Source of the DNA: Paraburkholderia sp. SOS3
GTDB taxonomy: Bacteria; Pseudomonadota; Gammaproteobacteria; Burkholderiales; Burkholderiaceae
Length of the DNA stretch: 64,000 nt
Direction of reading: 5' to 3'
NCBI RefSeq assembly: GCF_001922345.1
Contig: NZ_CP018811.1
Coordinates: forward strand, 1,240,001 to 1,304,000
Shown here: in pieces, positions 18,361-26,221 of the stretch
How the letters are laid out: every line of letters starts with the position of its first letter
Position numbering within the stretch: the first letter of the stretch is position 1
Position numbers and translations under genes: made by a program
Notes under the pieces: generated by a model
Databases searched by the model: none
Told to the model about the DNA's origin: nothing
The model's input: the letters and a program-made list of their open reading frames with translations, nothing else

Positions 18361-18480
18361 CTAGTTCCGGTATGCGTTGTGTGCGATGACGTCTCCATGC
18401 AGGATTGCGTACAGACTGCCCAACAGAACGACAATGATCACTGCCAGAACGCTATAGCCGAAAAATTTCCACCATTTCAT
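18361..18480 (-). CDS. Single-span small membrane protein (39 aa)
   Basis: The ATG is preceded by AAGGGG at good spacing. The product is MKWWKFFGYS followed by one hydrophobic helix (VLAVIIVVLLGSLYAIL) and a short polar tail HGDVIAHNAYRN. The positive, Trp-rich N-terminus and single helix are typical of small inner-membrane proteins that often regulate a larger partner. The frame extends upstream but only the inner ATG has a ribosome-binding site. No close family is recognised, so the call rests on the start site and the helix. Confidence 0.6.
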   Translation of the reverse strand: MKWWKFFGYSVLAVIIVVLLGSLYAILHGDVIAHNAYRN

Positions 18481-18594
18481 GCGCGTCCCCTTGAGCGTAT
18501 TGAACGGCGGTCGTGATGCTTTTGATCGGGTACTTGCGGTTTTGACATTGATCTCATGGGGCGACACGTCGACTGACTCGTTTAATCACTCTGC

Positions 18595-18918
18595 CTACAA
18601 GCCCCACAAAATATCGTCGCCGTGACGATGCGCCTCGCGCATCATGTCGAGAAGGGGCCAGGCGCGATGCTTGACGGCTTCCGGGTCGTCGTGTGAGCCA
18701 TGGTCATTCGGCACATGATGCAAGGCGTCGAGCGCCGCCTCGGCCAAGGCCTCCTTTTCGATCGCGCACTGCAGTCGCGATATCGCCGTGTCGAGTTCGT
18801 CATGGCTGATGACGCCGCGACTGCCGACCTGCTTGCCGATGAGTGTGAGCAGATATTGAGCCAGATTTCTCAACATGACTACATCAGGCGTCGAACGGCA
18901 TTTGAAAGTGACAAGCAT
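18595..18918 (-). CDS. DUF1840 family protein
   Basis: This is a 107-aa cytosolic protein. It begins MLVTFKCRSTPDVVMLRNLAQYLL, has a central segment on which isoleucine-glycine-lysine and ISHDELDTAISRL can be seen, and ends AWPLLDMMREAHRHGDDILWGL; start, length and the final WG match the beta-proteobacterial DUF1840 family. A GGAGGTG ribosome-binding site lies seven bases before the ATG. The family has no assigned function. The gene is monocistronic and diverges from the MarR gene. Confidence 0.85.
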   Translation of the reverse strand: MLVTFKCRSTPDVVMLRNLAQYLLTLIGKQVGSRGVISHDELDTAISRLQCAIEKEALAEAALDALHHVPNDHGSHDDPEAVKHRAWPLLDMMREAHRHGDDILWGL

Positions 18919-19082
18919 GCGAACACCTCCGGGCGGATGATGGCGTTGCCGCTGGGAACTCGCTTGCGGAATGGTCGTAATGAATGTGCAAGCCAGCGGA
19001 CGCGAGGTCCAGATAACGGATTCTCTTCATTATGGCACATTGTGACATATGAGGATTTCGATGACTCGGGATTGCATCGGTT

Positions 19083-19117
19083 GGCAAAGGGCAAAGGGCA
19101 AAGGGCAAAGGGCAAAG
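19083..19117. repeat. Five tandem copies of a 7-bp unit (GGCAAAG)
   Basis: Five exact copies lie between the divergent DUF1840 and MarR genes. A 7-bp unit is not a multiple of three and would slip readily during replication. No gene frame that I trust crosses it, so any effect would be on promoter spacing rather than on reading frame. Confidence 0.9.
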
Positions 19118-19365
19118 CGTCAAACGGATTTTGCGTGATCGCGCGACCAGAAGATTGCGGCAGACGATGGTCGCGGAAGATTGGCGTCGCCGTGCGGGTA
19201 CAATCGGCAAGTCCGGGCAGCCCGGCGGGCAACGGGTTACGTGACGGGTCCGGAGTTGGTGCATCTCACGCTGTAAGGAGTCGGATGCATCGTCGATCAA
19301 TGTGTACCGGTTTCAGCAATCAACATGACATACGTGAACGGATTCGCCTCTATCCCGGGGGAGAC

Positions 19366-19773
19366 ATGGTAAGGCACACGGATTCGGCATTCGAACCTCC
19401 AAGCAAGGAGGATCTCGAGGCGATGTCGGAATTCCGTTATCGACTCCGGCGCTTCCTGCGGTTTTCGGAGAACGTCACGCATATCGCAGGCGTTACGCCG
19501 CTTCAATATCAATTGATGCTTCATGTCAGGGGTATCCCCGGGCGGCGCTGGGCCAGCGTCGGAGAGCTGGCCGAACGACTTCAGGCGGCGCCGAACGGTA
19601 CGGCCGCGCTGGTATCGCGCTGCGAGCTGGCAGGGCTCGTCGTTAGAAAACCGGGCCAGGCAGACCGTCGCCAGGTCGAAGTGCATCTGACGCGCAAGGG
19701 CGAACGTCTCCTGAACCGGCTTGCCGCACTTCATAAAGCCGAGATCAAGGCGTCCGGCTGGCTTTTCCGCTAG
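19366..19773 (+). CDS. MarR-family transcriptional regulator
   Basis: The 135-aa regulator starts at an ATG directly after GGGGGAGAC. A long open frame continues upstream but crosses the 7-bp repeat and lacks family features. The winged helix-turn-helix lies at about residues 35-100: LTPLQYQLMLHV-type helix (TPLQYQLMLHVRG), VGELAERLQAAPNGTAALVSRCELAGLVVRKPGQADRRQVEVHLTRKG read as separate motifs. The DRRQVEVHLT wing is the MarR hallmark. It forms a dimer that usually represses its own or a neighbouring gene until a phenolic ligand binds. No adjacent target is evident. Confidence 0.88.
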   Translation: MVRHTDSAFEPPSKEDLEAMSEFRYRLRRFLRFSENVTHIAGVTPLQYQLMLHVRGIPGRRWASVGELAERLQAAPNGTAALVSRCELAGLVVRKPGQADRRQVEVHLTRKGERLLNRLAALHKAEIKASGWLFR

Positions 19774-20191
19774 ACGGTAACGGGATGGGCAACTGGTCGT
19801 TCGAAACTGGTCGTTCGACATTGCCGTGCCGACCAGCCGTGCCTTCACATCGATTGCGGATCGCCCGGTTCAGGAATGCCGTCACGCGAGGCGCGGCGCT
19901 TACGCGCTGGTCGCGCCGACGGGACCCGATAGTGCACCGCCGCGCCACTGCTCCGCGAGCCGCTTGACAGCTAGCAGCAGACGCGCATTGATGATCTGAC
20001 TTCAGATAAGCACAGTGGCGCCGATGAGAAAGCCGGAGGAATGGGGCAGGCGGGAAATGGTGCGAGCTCGAGGCTCGCACAGAGTGCATCGGGCAACGCG
20101 TGCGAATCGCCCAGCAGGTCGACGCCGTGCTCTTCAACGTATCGGTCGAACAACCGATACCGCTATGACGCCACGCCTGCGAAGCTTGTCT
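19774..20191. other. Gene-free stretch with 14-bp tandem duplication and hairpin
   Basis: No intact gene is seen. A 14-bp sequence is exactly duplicated head to tail (AACTGGTCGTTCGA at 19791-19804 and 19805-19818). A perfect 8-bp stem (GTGCGAGC 20060-20067 / GCTCGCAC 20073-20080) lies further right. On the minus strand around 20040-20150 a short frame reads FDRYVEEHGVDLLGDSHALPDAL, which looks protein-like and may be a remnant of a lost gene, but I cannot name the family. Confidence 0.4.
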
Positions 20192-20521
20192 TCACGCGAG
20201 CACGATGTCGCGTACTCCACCGGATTGAATCATGATGTACACCACATCGTCTGCCGTTTCGTTCTTGACGTGGTGTATCACGCCGGGTTCGACGGTGTAG
20301 TGGTCACGCACTTGCGTGCTGTCGATGAGCCCGCCTGTTTTCGTTTCGACCGTCAAGGTGCCTTGAACGACGACAAAGCGATCTTTGACATGCGTATGGT
20401 GGTGCCACTGCGTTTCGCCTCCCGCGCGAACCGTGGTTTGGGAGACGCTATAGCTCTGCTCGCTTAGCAGCGTTTTATAGAGAACCTTGGCATTGGCCAG
20501 TGGAATGTCTGTATCGTTCAT
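20192..20521 (-). CDS. Cupin-domain protein
   Basis: The 109-aa protein is a single small beta-barrel. Metal ligands are visible in QWHHHTHVKDRFVVVQG (two to three His of cupin motif 1) and PGVIHHVKNE (His of motif 2); the acidic ligand position is occupied by Asp in KDRF. The ATG is preceded by AGGAG; the frame is open further upstream without a second ribosome-binding site. It diverges from a GcvA-like LysR gene with a 107-bp gap, so that regulator probably controls it. Cupins this small may be isomerases, dioxygenase fragments or sensors; the reaction is unknown. Confidence 0.85.
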   Translation of the reverse strand: MNDTDIPLANAKVLYKTLLSEQSYSVSQTTVRAGGETQWHHHTHVKDRFVVVQGTLTVETKTGGLIDSTQVRDHYTVEPGVIHHVKNETADDVVYIMIQSGGVRDIVLA

Positions 20522-20628
20522 GCAAGACTCCTGTCGTGACTTCGACGTCACTCTAACGACGGGAACGACCGGCGGGGTAGCGATAAATTTGTGCACCCCC
20601 ATGTGAGTTAAATCGACATCTCCACCCT

Positions 20629-21498
20629 ATGCGCCGACTTCCCCCGCTTAATACGCTGCGCGCCTTCGATGCCGCTGCCCGCCACCTCAGCCTTTCCTCG
20701 GCCGCGCAGGAACTGCACGTAACCCACAGTGCGGTGAGCCATCAGGTTCGTCAGCTTGAACAGTGGTTCGGCAAAGCGATGTTCGTGCGCCATGCGGGCG
20801 GCGTGCGATTGACCGCGGAGGGGCAGAACCTGAAGCTCGCTACCGATCATATCTTCGCGCTGCTGGAAGCACGTTGCGCGGAGATTGCCGGGCAAGCCCC
20901 GATCGCCGAAATCGTGCTGGGTGCGCCCGGTAGTTTTCTGTCGAACTGGCTTATCCCGAGGCTCGATCGTTTCGAGGCGGTCCATCCCGACGTTCGAGTC
21001 CGCTTGCAGACGAGTACGACGATGGACGATCTGCAGCGGCATGTCGTCGATTGCCTCATTGTCAGCGACCGCAGCTGGCCGGCGGATGTCGACGCCGAGC
21101 GCCTTTTCGAAGAAACCATCGGCCCGGTCTGTGCACCGGACTGGCCTCATCGCATTGCCACGCCGACCGAACTGCAAGGTCAGCCGCTGCTGCACACCAC
21201 GTCGCGTCCTCGCGCGTGGGAGGATTGGGCGTCCCGCAACGAGCTTGAACCGGCCATGTTCGCGAATGGCCGTTGCTTCGACCACCTGTCTTTGCTTCTT
21301 GAAGCGGCGGCTGCCGGTCTTGGTGTCGCGATTGCCCCGGCGTTGCTCGTCGAGCGCGAACTGTCGCAAGGCAGATTGATTGCGCCGCTTGGCTTCGAAC
21401 CGAGCGGCGCCGTCTTCGCTTTCTGCACGATGAGCGGGCGGTCCGATAACGCGCTCGAGAGCCTTCGCGAGTGGCTGAAAGGCGAGAGCCGCGTGTAG
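20629..21498 (+). CDS. GcvA-like LysR-family transcriptional regulator
   Basis: The 289-aa protein has an N-terminal winged helix (LPPLNTLRAFDAAARHLSLSSAAQELHVTHSAVSHQVRQLE, read in parts) typical of the GcvA/AmpR branch of LysR regulators, which begin with RLPPLNALRAFE. The effector domain covers about residues 90-289. It is transcribed divergently from the cupin gene, the classical LysR arrangement, and probably binds the 107-bp intergenic region. The inducer is unknown. Confidence 0.92.
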   Translation: MRRLPPLNTLRAFDAAARHLSLSSAAQELHVTHSAVSHQVRQLEQWFGKAMFVRHAGGVRLTAEGQNLKLATDHIFALLEARCAEIAGQAPIAEIVLGAPGSFLSNWLIPRLDRFEAVHPDVRVRLQTSTTMDDLQRHVVDCLIVSDRSWPADVDAERLFEETIGPVCAPDWPHRIATPTELQGQPLLHTTSRPRAWEDWASRNELEPAMFANGRCFDHLSLLLEAAAAGLGVAIAPALLVERELSQGRLIAPLGFEPSGAVFAFCTMSGRSDNALESLREWLKGESRV

Positions 21499-21546
21499 GG
21501 CAATGAGGATTGCCCGGCGCTCGTATTCCAGACGATGAAGCTGGCC

Positions 21547-21572
21547 GTCCGGCTCCGATATGCAAGCCGGAC
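21547..21572. promoter_or_regulatory. Inverted repeat upstream of TetR gene, candidate operator
   Basis: GTCCGGCT (21547-21554) and AGCCGGAC (21565-21572) form a perfect 8-bp inverted repeat with a 10-base spacer, about 85 bases before the TetR start. No T-tract follows, so it is not a normal terminator. An autoregulatory TetR site is the simplest reading. Confidence 0.45.
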
Positions 21573-21657
21573 AGTCTGCCTGTATGCTGAAACGCCTCGC
21601 TTCGCAAGAACGAGGCGCACGTTCACCGGCACGGCTACCCGAAACAAAAGACGATAC

Positions 21658-22272
21658 ATGGCGCACTCTTCACGACCTGCTCACACGCGACCGCGCAAGA
21701 AGCCGAGCCAGGCGCGCGCGGAGGAAACCGTGGAATCGATCATCGAAGCCGCTGCACAGGTTCTCGAAACGAGCGGGCTCGGTGGCTTCAACACGAACGC
21801 GATCGCCCGGCGCGCGGGCGTCAGCATAGGGTCGTTGTACCAGTACTTTCCCGGCAAGGACGCGCTGACGGTCGCACTGATCCGGCGCGAAACAAAGCGG
21901 TTCTACGACGATGCGGCAGACGCGCTCGCTCAACGCAGCGGCAAGGCCGCGCTCGAGTATCTGATCGGCGCGTCGGTGCGTCAGCAGCTACGGCGGCCGA
22001 TGCTGGCGAAGCTGCTCGACGTGCAGGAGAGCAGCCCAGCATTGCGCGGCGAAATCGAAAAAGGGGAGTTCGAAGCGCTGGTTGTCGCCATCGTCAAACG
22101 TGCGGCCCCGCGACTCGAGCATCCTGAGGTGGCGGCAGCGGATCTGCTCGCGATGATCCAGGCTTTGACGGACTCGGCCGGCGCGCGCGGAGAGCGCGAC
22201 CTCGCGAGCCTCGAACAGCGCGTGCGCGCGGCTGCTTTCGGCTATTTGTCGAGGGTCGAGAGGGCCGGCTGA
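21658..22272 (+). CDS. TetR-family transcriptional regulator
   Basis: The 204-aa protein is started at the ATG giving MAHSSRPAHTRPRKKPSQARAE; an in-frame extension upstream overlaps a candidate operator and is Arg-rich without family features. The helix-turn-helix is clear at about residues 25-70 (ESIIEAAAQVLETSGLGGFNTNAIARRAGVSIGSLYQYFPGKDAL in parts). The C-terminal ligand domain resembles TetR_C groups with LIGASVRQQL. It lies on the same strand as, and 195 bases before, a VOC gene that may be its target. Confidence 0.9.
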   Translation: MAHSSRPAHTRPRKKPSQARAEETVESIIEAAAQVLETSGLGGFNTNAIARRAGVSIGSLYQYFPGKDALTVALIRRETKRFYDDAADALAQRSGKAALEYLIGASVRQQLRRPMLAKLLDVQESSPALRGEIEKGEFEALVVAIVKRAAPRLEHPEVAAADLLAMIQALTDSAGARGERDLASLEQRVRAAAFGYLSRVERAG

Positions 22273-22467
22273 CGTTCGCCGCGAGCGGACGGAATGTGAG
22301 CAATCGCAGCAAGCCCGGCCGTGCCCGGTGGTCCGGAACGCACGCAACGCGGGGGCTTTACGGCACACGGCGAAGCGATCGTAATGCGAGTTGTTGAATG
22401 TGAGCTTTTGCTTTTATTCTGACGTCGTCGGGCGGCAGTGCCCACAGTTATTGAAAGAGAGACGACG

Positions 22468-22875
22468 ATGAACGATCTGACCCAAAACATGAAGCTCAAC
22501 CATCTGAGCTTCCCCTCGGCCGACGCGGCCGCTACCGCGCAGTTCTTCGAGCAATACCTGGGCTTCACCGTTTCGGGCACCTGGGAGGGGTCCTACATAC
22601 TCAAGCGTCCCGGTTTCGATGTGGTGATCGACGCCAGCAGTCACGATATTCCGGCGTGGCCTACGGCGTTCCATGCGGGATTCGAACTGCCGGATTTCGA
22701 CGCTGTTTGCGAGCTATACGAACGCTTCAAGGCGGACGGCGTCGAGATGGAGACCGAAGTGTTCAACAATGGCCGCGGTTCGCGCTTTTTCTGCCGGGCT
22801 CCCGGTGGCGTGATGTTCGAACTGAATACGCGTGCGGATGCCGCGCCTGAGTATCGCGACTCTTTCCGGAACTGA
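22468..22875 (+). CDS. VOC (glyoxalase/bleomycin-resistance) family protein
   Basis: The 135-aa protein has two beta-alpha-beta-beta-beta modules. Likely metal ligands are the His in LNHLSF near the N-terminus, the His in AFHAGFEL and the Glu in VMFELNT near the C-terminus, the layout of VOC lyases and dioxygenases. The start MNDLTQ has GAGAGACGACG upstream; an upstream GTG in frame is less likely. Its reaction could be glyoxalase-like or a small-molecule resistance function. It stands downstream of a TetR gene. Confidence 0.87.
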   Translation: MNDLTQNMKLNHLSFPSADAAATAQFFEQYLGFTVSGTWEGSYILKRPGFDVVIDASSHDIPAWPTAFHAGFELPDFDAVCELYERFKADGVEMETEVFNNGRGSRFFCRAPGGVMFELNTRADAAPEYRDSFRN

Positions 22876-22992
22876 AGGGAAATGCCTGGGTCGGGACAAT
22901 GGACGCGTAAGACATTGCCGCGAACCAGGATTGCCGCCACGCAGGCGCGTTTCGGTCACCACGCTTTCGCCGAAGCGCGCTGTTTCCCACCT

Positions 22993-23931
22993 TTATCGAG
23001 CTTCATCGAGCCGCGCGCGGCACAGGTCGACAAAGCGCTGCACCGGCTGCGTCAGCGTCGCGCCGCGGCGCGTCGCAATGCCGTACGGAGGCCCGCGCCG
23101 CTCGATCTTCAACGGCAGCACCTTGAGGAGCCCGTGTTGCGCGAAATATTGCGCGACCTTGAGCGGCATCAGGCCGATCGTGCCGACGCCGGAGCGCAAT
23201 AGAGACAGCGTGGCGAAGGTCGACGAGGTTTCGATCGCATAGCGCGGAAAAGGCAATTGCGCGTCGTCGAACAGCTGCTCGAGCAGCGAGCGCATCGGCA
23301 GCGCGGCCTGTGGCGCGATCCATGGGTTGCCGGCGAGGTCGGCCAGTTCGATGTGTGTCGCGTCTGCAAGCGGATCGCCGCCGTCCACCACGAGGCACAC
23401 CTCCTCCACTTCGAGCGGCATGAAATCGTAAGCCTCGGGATGCACGCTGATGCTCGGTCGTCCGATCACCAGATCGAGCAGCCGTTGGTCGAGCATCGAC
23501 AGCAGCCGCGCGCTGTTGTCTTCCCACACTTCGACCGATATATCCGGCTGTACTTCGCGCAATGCTTTCAGGATCGGCGTCAGCCACCCCGGCAACGATC
23601 CCATGACCGCGCCGATTGCGAGCGTGCCGCCGCTGCCGCGCATGATCGCCGCGAGCTCGTCGCGCAGCGCGCTGATCTCGGAGCGCAACGTGCGCGCGTG
23701 GCGGATCACGCAGCGTCCCATCTCGTTCGCGACGATGCCGCGCGGCGAGCGCGAAAAGAGCTCGGCGCCGAACATCGCTTCGATCTCGCGCAGCGACTTC
23801 GTCATCGCGGGCTGGGACAGCGACACCTGCTGCGCCGCTTTACGCAGCGAACCGTGGTCGTCGAGTGCAATCAGCAGTGCGACGTGGTTGCCGCGCAGTC
23901 TCCTCAATATCGCATCGATACTGGTTATCAC
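22993..23931 (-). CDS. LysR-family regulator divergent from the hydantoinase operon
   Basis: The 312-aa protein has a winged helix at about residues 15-70 (HVALLIALDDHGSLRKAAQQVSLSQPAMTKSLREIE in parts) and a periplasmic-binding-like effector domain. The form 'LSQPAMTKSLREIEAMFGAELFSR' is typical of the GbpR/CbgR-like branch. It diverges from hyuA with a 241-bp gap, so it most probably controls the catabolic operon at 24173-32418. A short dyad GTTAT (23924-23928) / ATAAC (23936-23940) overlaps its own start and may serve in autoregulation. The inducer is probably the operon's substrate. Confidence 0.9.
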   Translation of the reverse strand: MITSIDAILRRLRGNHVALLIALDDHGSLRKAAQQVSLSQPAMTKSLREIEAMFGAELFSRSPRGIVANEMGRCVIRHARTLRSEISALRDELAAIMRGSGGTLAIGAVMGSLPGWLTPILKALREVQPDISVEVWEDNSARLLSMLDQRLLDLVIGRPSISVHPEAYDFMPLEVEEVCLVVDGGDPLADATHIELADLAGNPWIAPQAALPMRSLLEQLFDDAQLPFPRYAIETSSTFATLSLLRSGVGTIGLMPLKVAQYFAQHGLLKVLPLKIERRGPPYGIATRRGATLTQPVQRFVDLCRARLDEAR

Positions 23932-24172
23932 CGATATAACTCCTCGCTTTCACCTGATCGCAACGTTTCATTATCGGCACGCACGCATCGCCCATACACT
24001 CGTTCTGTCGATGCTCATTGCGCGTAGCGGCTGGCCGGCTTGCAACGGCCTGTCACGGCCCGCTCGCGATCGCGTACGAACTCGGCCTGGGACGCATCAT
24101 AACGGGTGAAACATTCCTCAGCGACGCCACGGCCCCGCCGTCCCGCTTCGGCGTGCGCATGGAGAGAGGCAA

Positions 24173-26218
24173 TTGAAAAGAATCGGTATCGATGTCGGCG
24201 GCACATTTACCGATGTCGTGATGCTGGATGACGAAACGGGGCGCATCTGGTCGACGAAGGTTCCGACCACGCCGAAAGACCGGGTGGTTGGAACGGTCGA
24301 AGGTTTTCGCAGAATTCTCGAGTTGTCCGGTGCGGCCAGCGCCGACGTCGCGTTTCTCGGCCACGGCACGACCATGGCGACCAATATGGTCGTCGAAGGC
24401 ACGGGCGCGAAAACGGCGCTCGTCACGACACGCGGGTTTCGCGACATCCTCGAACTGAGGCGCGTCTCGCGGCACGACCGCGCGGACCTGTACGACCTGC
24501 TGTTCGACAATCCGCGGCCGCTCGTCGAGCGCCGCTGGCGTTTCGAGGTCTGCGAGCGGATGCGTCACGACGGCACGGCGATCGCGCCGCTCGAGCGCGC
24601 GGAACTCGAGCAGATTGCCGAGCGCATTCGCGCATCGGATATCGAGGCAGTCGCGGTCTGTCTGCTGCATGCGCACTTGAATCCGTTGCACGAGCAGCAG
24701 GCGGTCGACGCGCTGCGCGAACTGCTGCCGGACCACTTTATTTGTGCATCGCATCAGGTGAACCCGGAAGCAATGGAGTACGAGCGCACCAGCTCGACCG
24801 TCATCAACGCGATGCTCGGGCCGGTCTGCGGCCGTTATATCGGGCGGCTCGTCAGTACGCTTGCGCAGCTCGGCTTTGCCGGCAAGTTTCTGTTCATGCA
24901 ATCGAACGGCGGGCTCGCGAGCCCGGCGATGGTCGCCGACCGGCCAATCGTGCTGCTCGAGTCGGGGCCGGCCGGCGGCGTCAGCGCGGCGCTGCGCAAT
25001 TGCGAAAAGAGCGAACTGCGCAATGCGATTCTCGGCGATATGGGCGGCACCACGTTCGATGTCTCGCTGATCCGCGAATTCCGGCCCGAACTGCGTAACA
25101 GGAACTTGCTGCATACCTACACGGTGCGCTCGCCGAGCATCGATATCGACTCGGTCGGCGCGGGCGGCGGCTCCCTTGTCTGGATCGATGCGGGCGGCGG
25201 GGTGCGGATCGGGCCCGAAAGCGCAGGCGCCGACCCCGGTCCCGCGTGTTACGGGCGCGGCGGCACGCGGCCGACGGTGACCGATTGCAATCTCGTGCTC
25301 GGTTATATCGATCCGGACAGTTTTCTCGGCGGCGAATTCCGGCTCGACGCCAAGGCCGCATGGCGCGTGGTCGACGAGGTGATCGCGAAGCCGCTTGGCA
25401 TCAGCGTGCCGGAAGCGGCGCAAGTTGTCCGGGCGGTAGCCAATGCGCTGATGGCGCAGGCCATCCGCATCATGACCGTGGAGCGCGGTTACGATCCTCG
25501 CGAGTTCTCGTATATCTGCTATGGCGGCGCGGGGCCGGTTCACGCGCTCGATCTCGCGCAGCAGATGGGTATCCGGCGCGTCGTGATTCCGCCGCTGCCG
25601 GGCCTCTTCAGCGCATTCGGCATGATGGTCGCCGATCAGCAGTACGACTATCAGCGGCCGCTCGAATGCGACCTGGCGAGGATCGACGACGCGACGCTCG
25701 GCGAAGCGCTCGACGGTCTGCTTGCTCAAGGTATCGACGAATTGCAGCGGCACGGCGTCGATCCGGGCGGCGTGAAGGTCGTGCGGCTCGCCGATTGCCG
25801 CTACGCAGGCCAGCCCGATGTGATGACGGTTGCCGTGCAGGACGGCACGCAAGGGGTGTGCGCGGCGCTCGCGGCAAGCTTCGAGGCCGCGCATCAGCGG
25901 CAGTGGAATTTTGTCAGCAAGGACAAGCCGGTCGTCGTGGCGAATGTGCGGCTGCAACTGATCACGTCGACGGGCTGGCGCGGCGGCGTGGCACGACCCG
26001 ACGCCGCCGCGCAGCCGAAGCCGGTGCGCAGGCGCGACGTGTACATCGAGGGCGGCGTCCATTCGCTGCCGGTGTTCGCGCGCGCGGAGATTCCGGTCGG
26101 CGCGCATGTCGAGGGGCCGGCCGTGATCGAAGAGCACAGTAGTTGCGCCGTGCTGAAAGCGTCGCATGTCGCGCGCGTCGACCCTGATCTGAATCTTGTC
26201 ATTGAACTGGCCGCCTGA
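24173..26218 (+). CDS. Hydantoinase/oxoprolinase/acetone-carboxylase alpha-type subunit (HyuA)
   Basis: This 681-aa cytosolic protein belongs to the ASKHA-type ATP-hydrolysing HyuA family. The N-terminus MKRIGIDVGGTFTDVVMLD holds the phosphate-1 loop; HGTTMATNMVVEGTGAKTAL, NPEAMEYERTSSTVINAMLGP, QSNGGLASP, GDMGGTTFDVSLI and ICYGGAGPVHA are family signatures. With HyuB it forms an ATP-dependent enzyme acting on cyclic amides (N-methylhydantoin, 5-oxoproline) or carboxylating ketones (acetone, acetophenone). The start is TTG with GGAGAGAGG four bases upstream; the nearby ATG at 24159 is out of frame. It is first gene of a six-gene operon. The substrate is not decided by sequence. Confidence 0.93.
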   Translation: MKRIGIDVGGTFTDVVMLDDETGRIWSTKVPTTPKDRVVGTVEGFRRILELSGAASADVAFLGHGTTMATNMVVEGTGAKTALVTTRGFRDILELRRVSRHDRADLYDLLFDNPRPLVERRWRFEVCERMRHDGTAIAPLERAELEQIAERIRASDIEAVAVCLLHAHLNPLHEQQAVDALRELLPDHFICASHQVNPEAMEYERTSSTVINAMLGPVCGRYIGRLVSTLAQLGFAGKFLFMQSNGGLASPAMVADRPIVLLESGPAGGVSAALRNCEKSELRNAILGDMGGTTFDVSLIREFRPELRNRNLLHTYTVRSPSIDIDSVGAGGGSLVWIDAGGGVRIGPESAGADPGPACYGRGGTRPTVTDCNLVLGYIDPDSFLGGEFRLDAKAAWRVVDEVIAKPLGISVPEAAQVVRAVANALMAQAIRIMTVERGYDPREFSYICYGGAGPVHALDLAQQMGIRRVVIPPLPGLFSAFGMMVADQQYDYQRPLECDLARIDDATLGEALDGLLAQGIDELQRHGVDPGGVKVVRLADCRYAGQPDVMTVAVQDGTQGVCAALAASFEAAHQRQWNFVSKDKPVVVANVRLQLITSTGWRGGVARPDAAAQPKPVRRRDVYIEGGVHSLPVFARAEIPVGAHVEGPAVIEEHSSCAVLKASHVARVDPDLNLVIELAA

Positions 26219-26221
26219 CCT

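Noticed and set aside
18700..19365. Long in-frame extension upstream of the MarR gene
   Set aside because: It crosses the 7-bp repeat array, overlaps the DUF1840 gene on the other strand, and has no family features; the ribosome-binding site points to 19366.
20060..20080. GTGCGAGC-TCGAG-GCTCGCAC hairpin as a terminator
   Set aside because: There is no T-tract on either strand and it does not directly follow a gene end; kept only as a note on the gene-free stretch.
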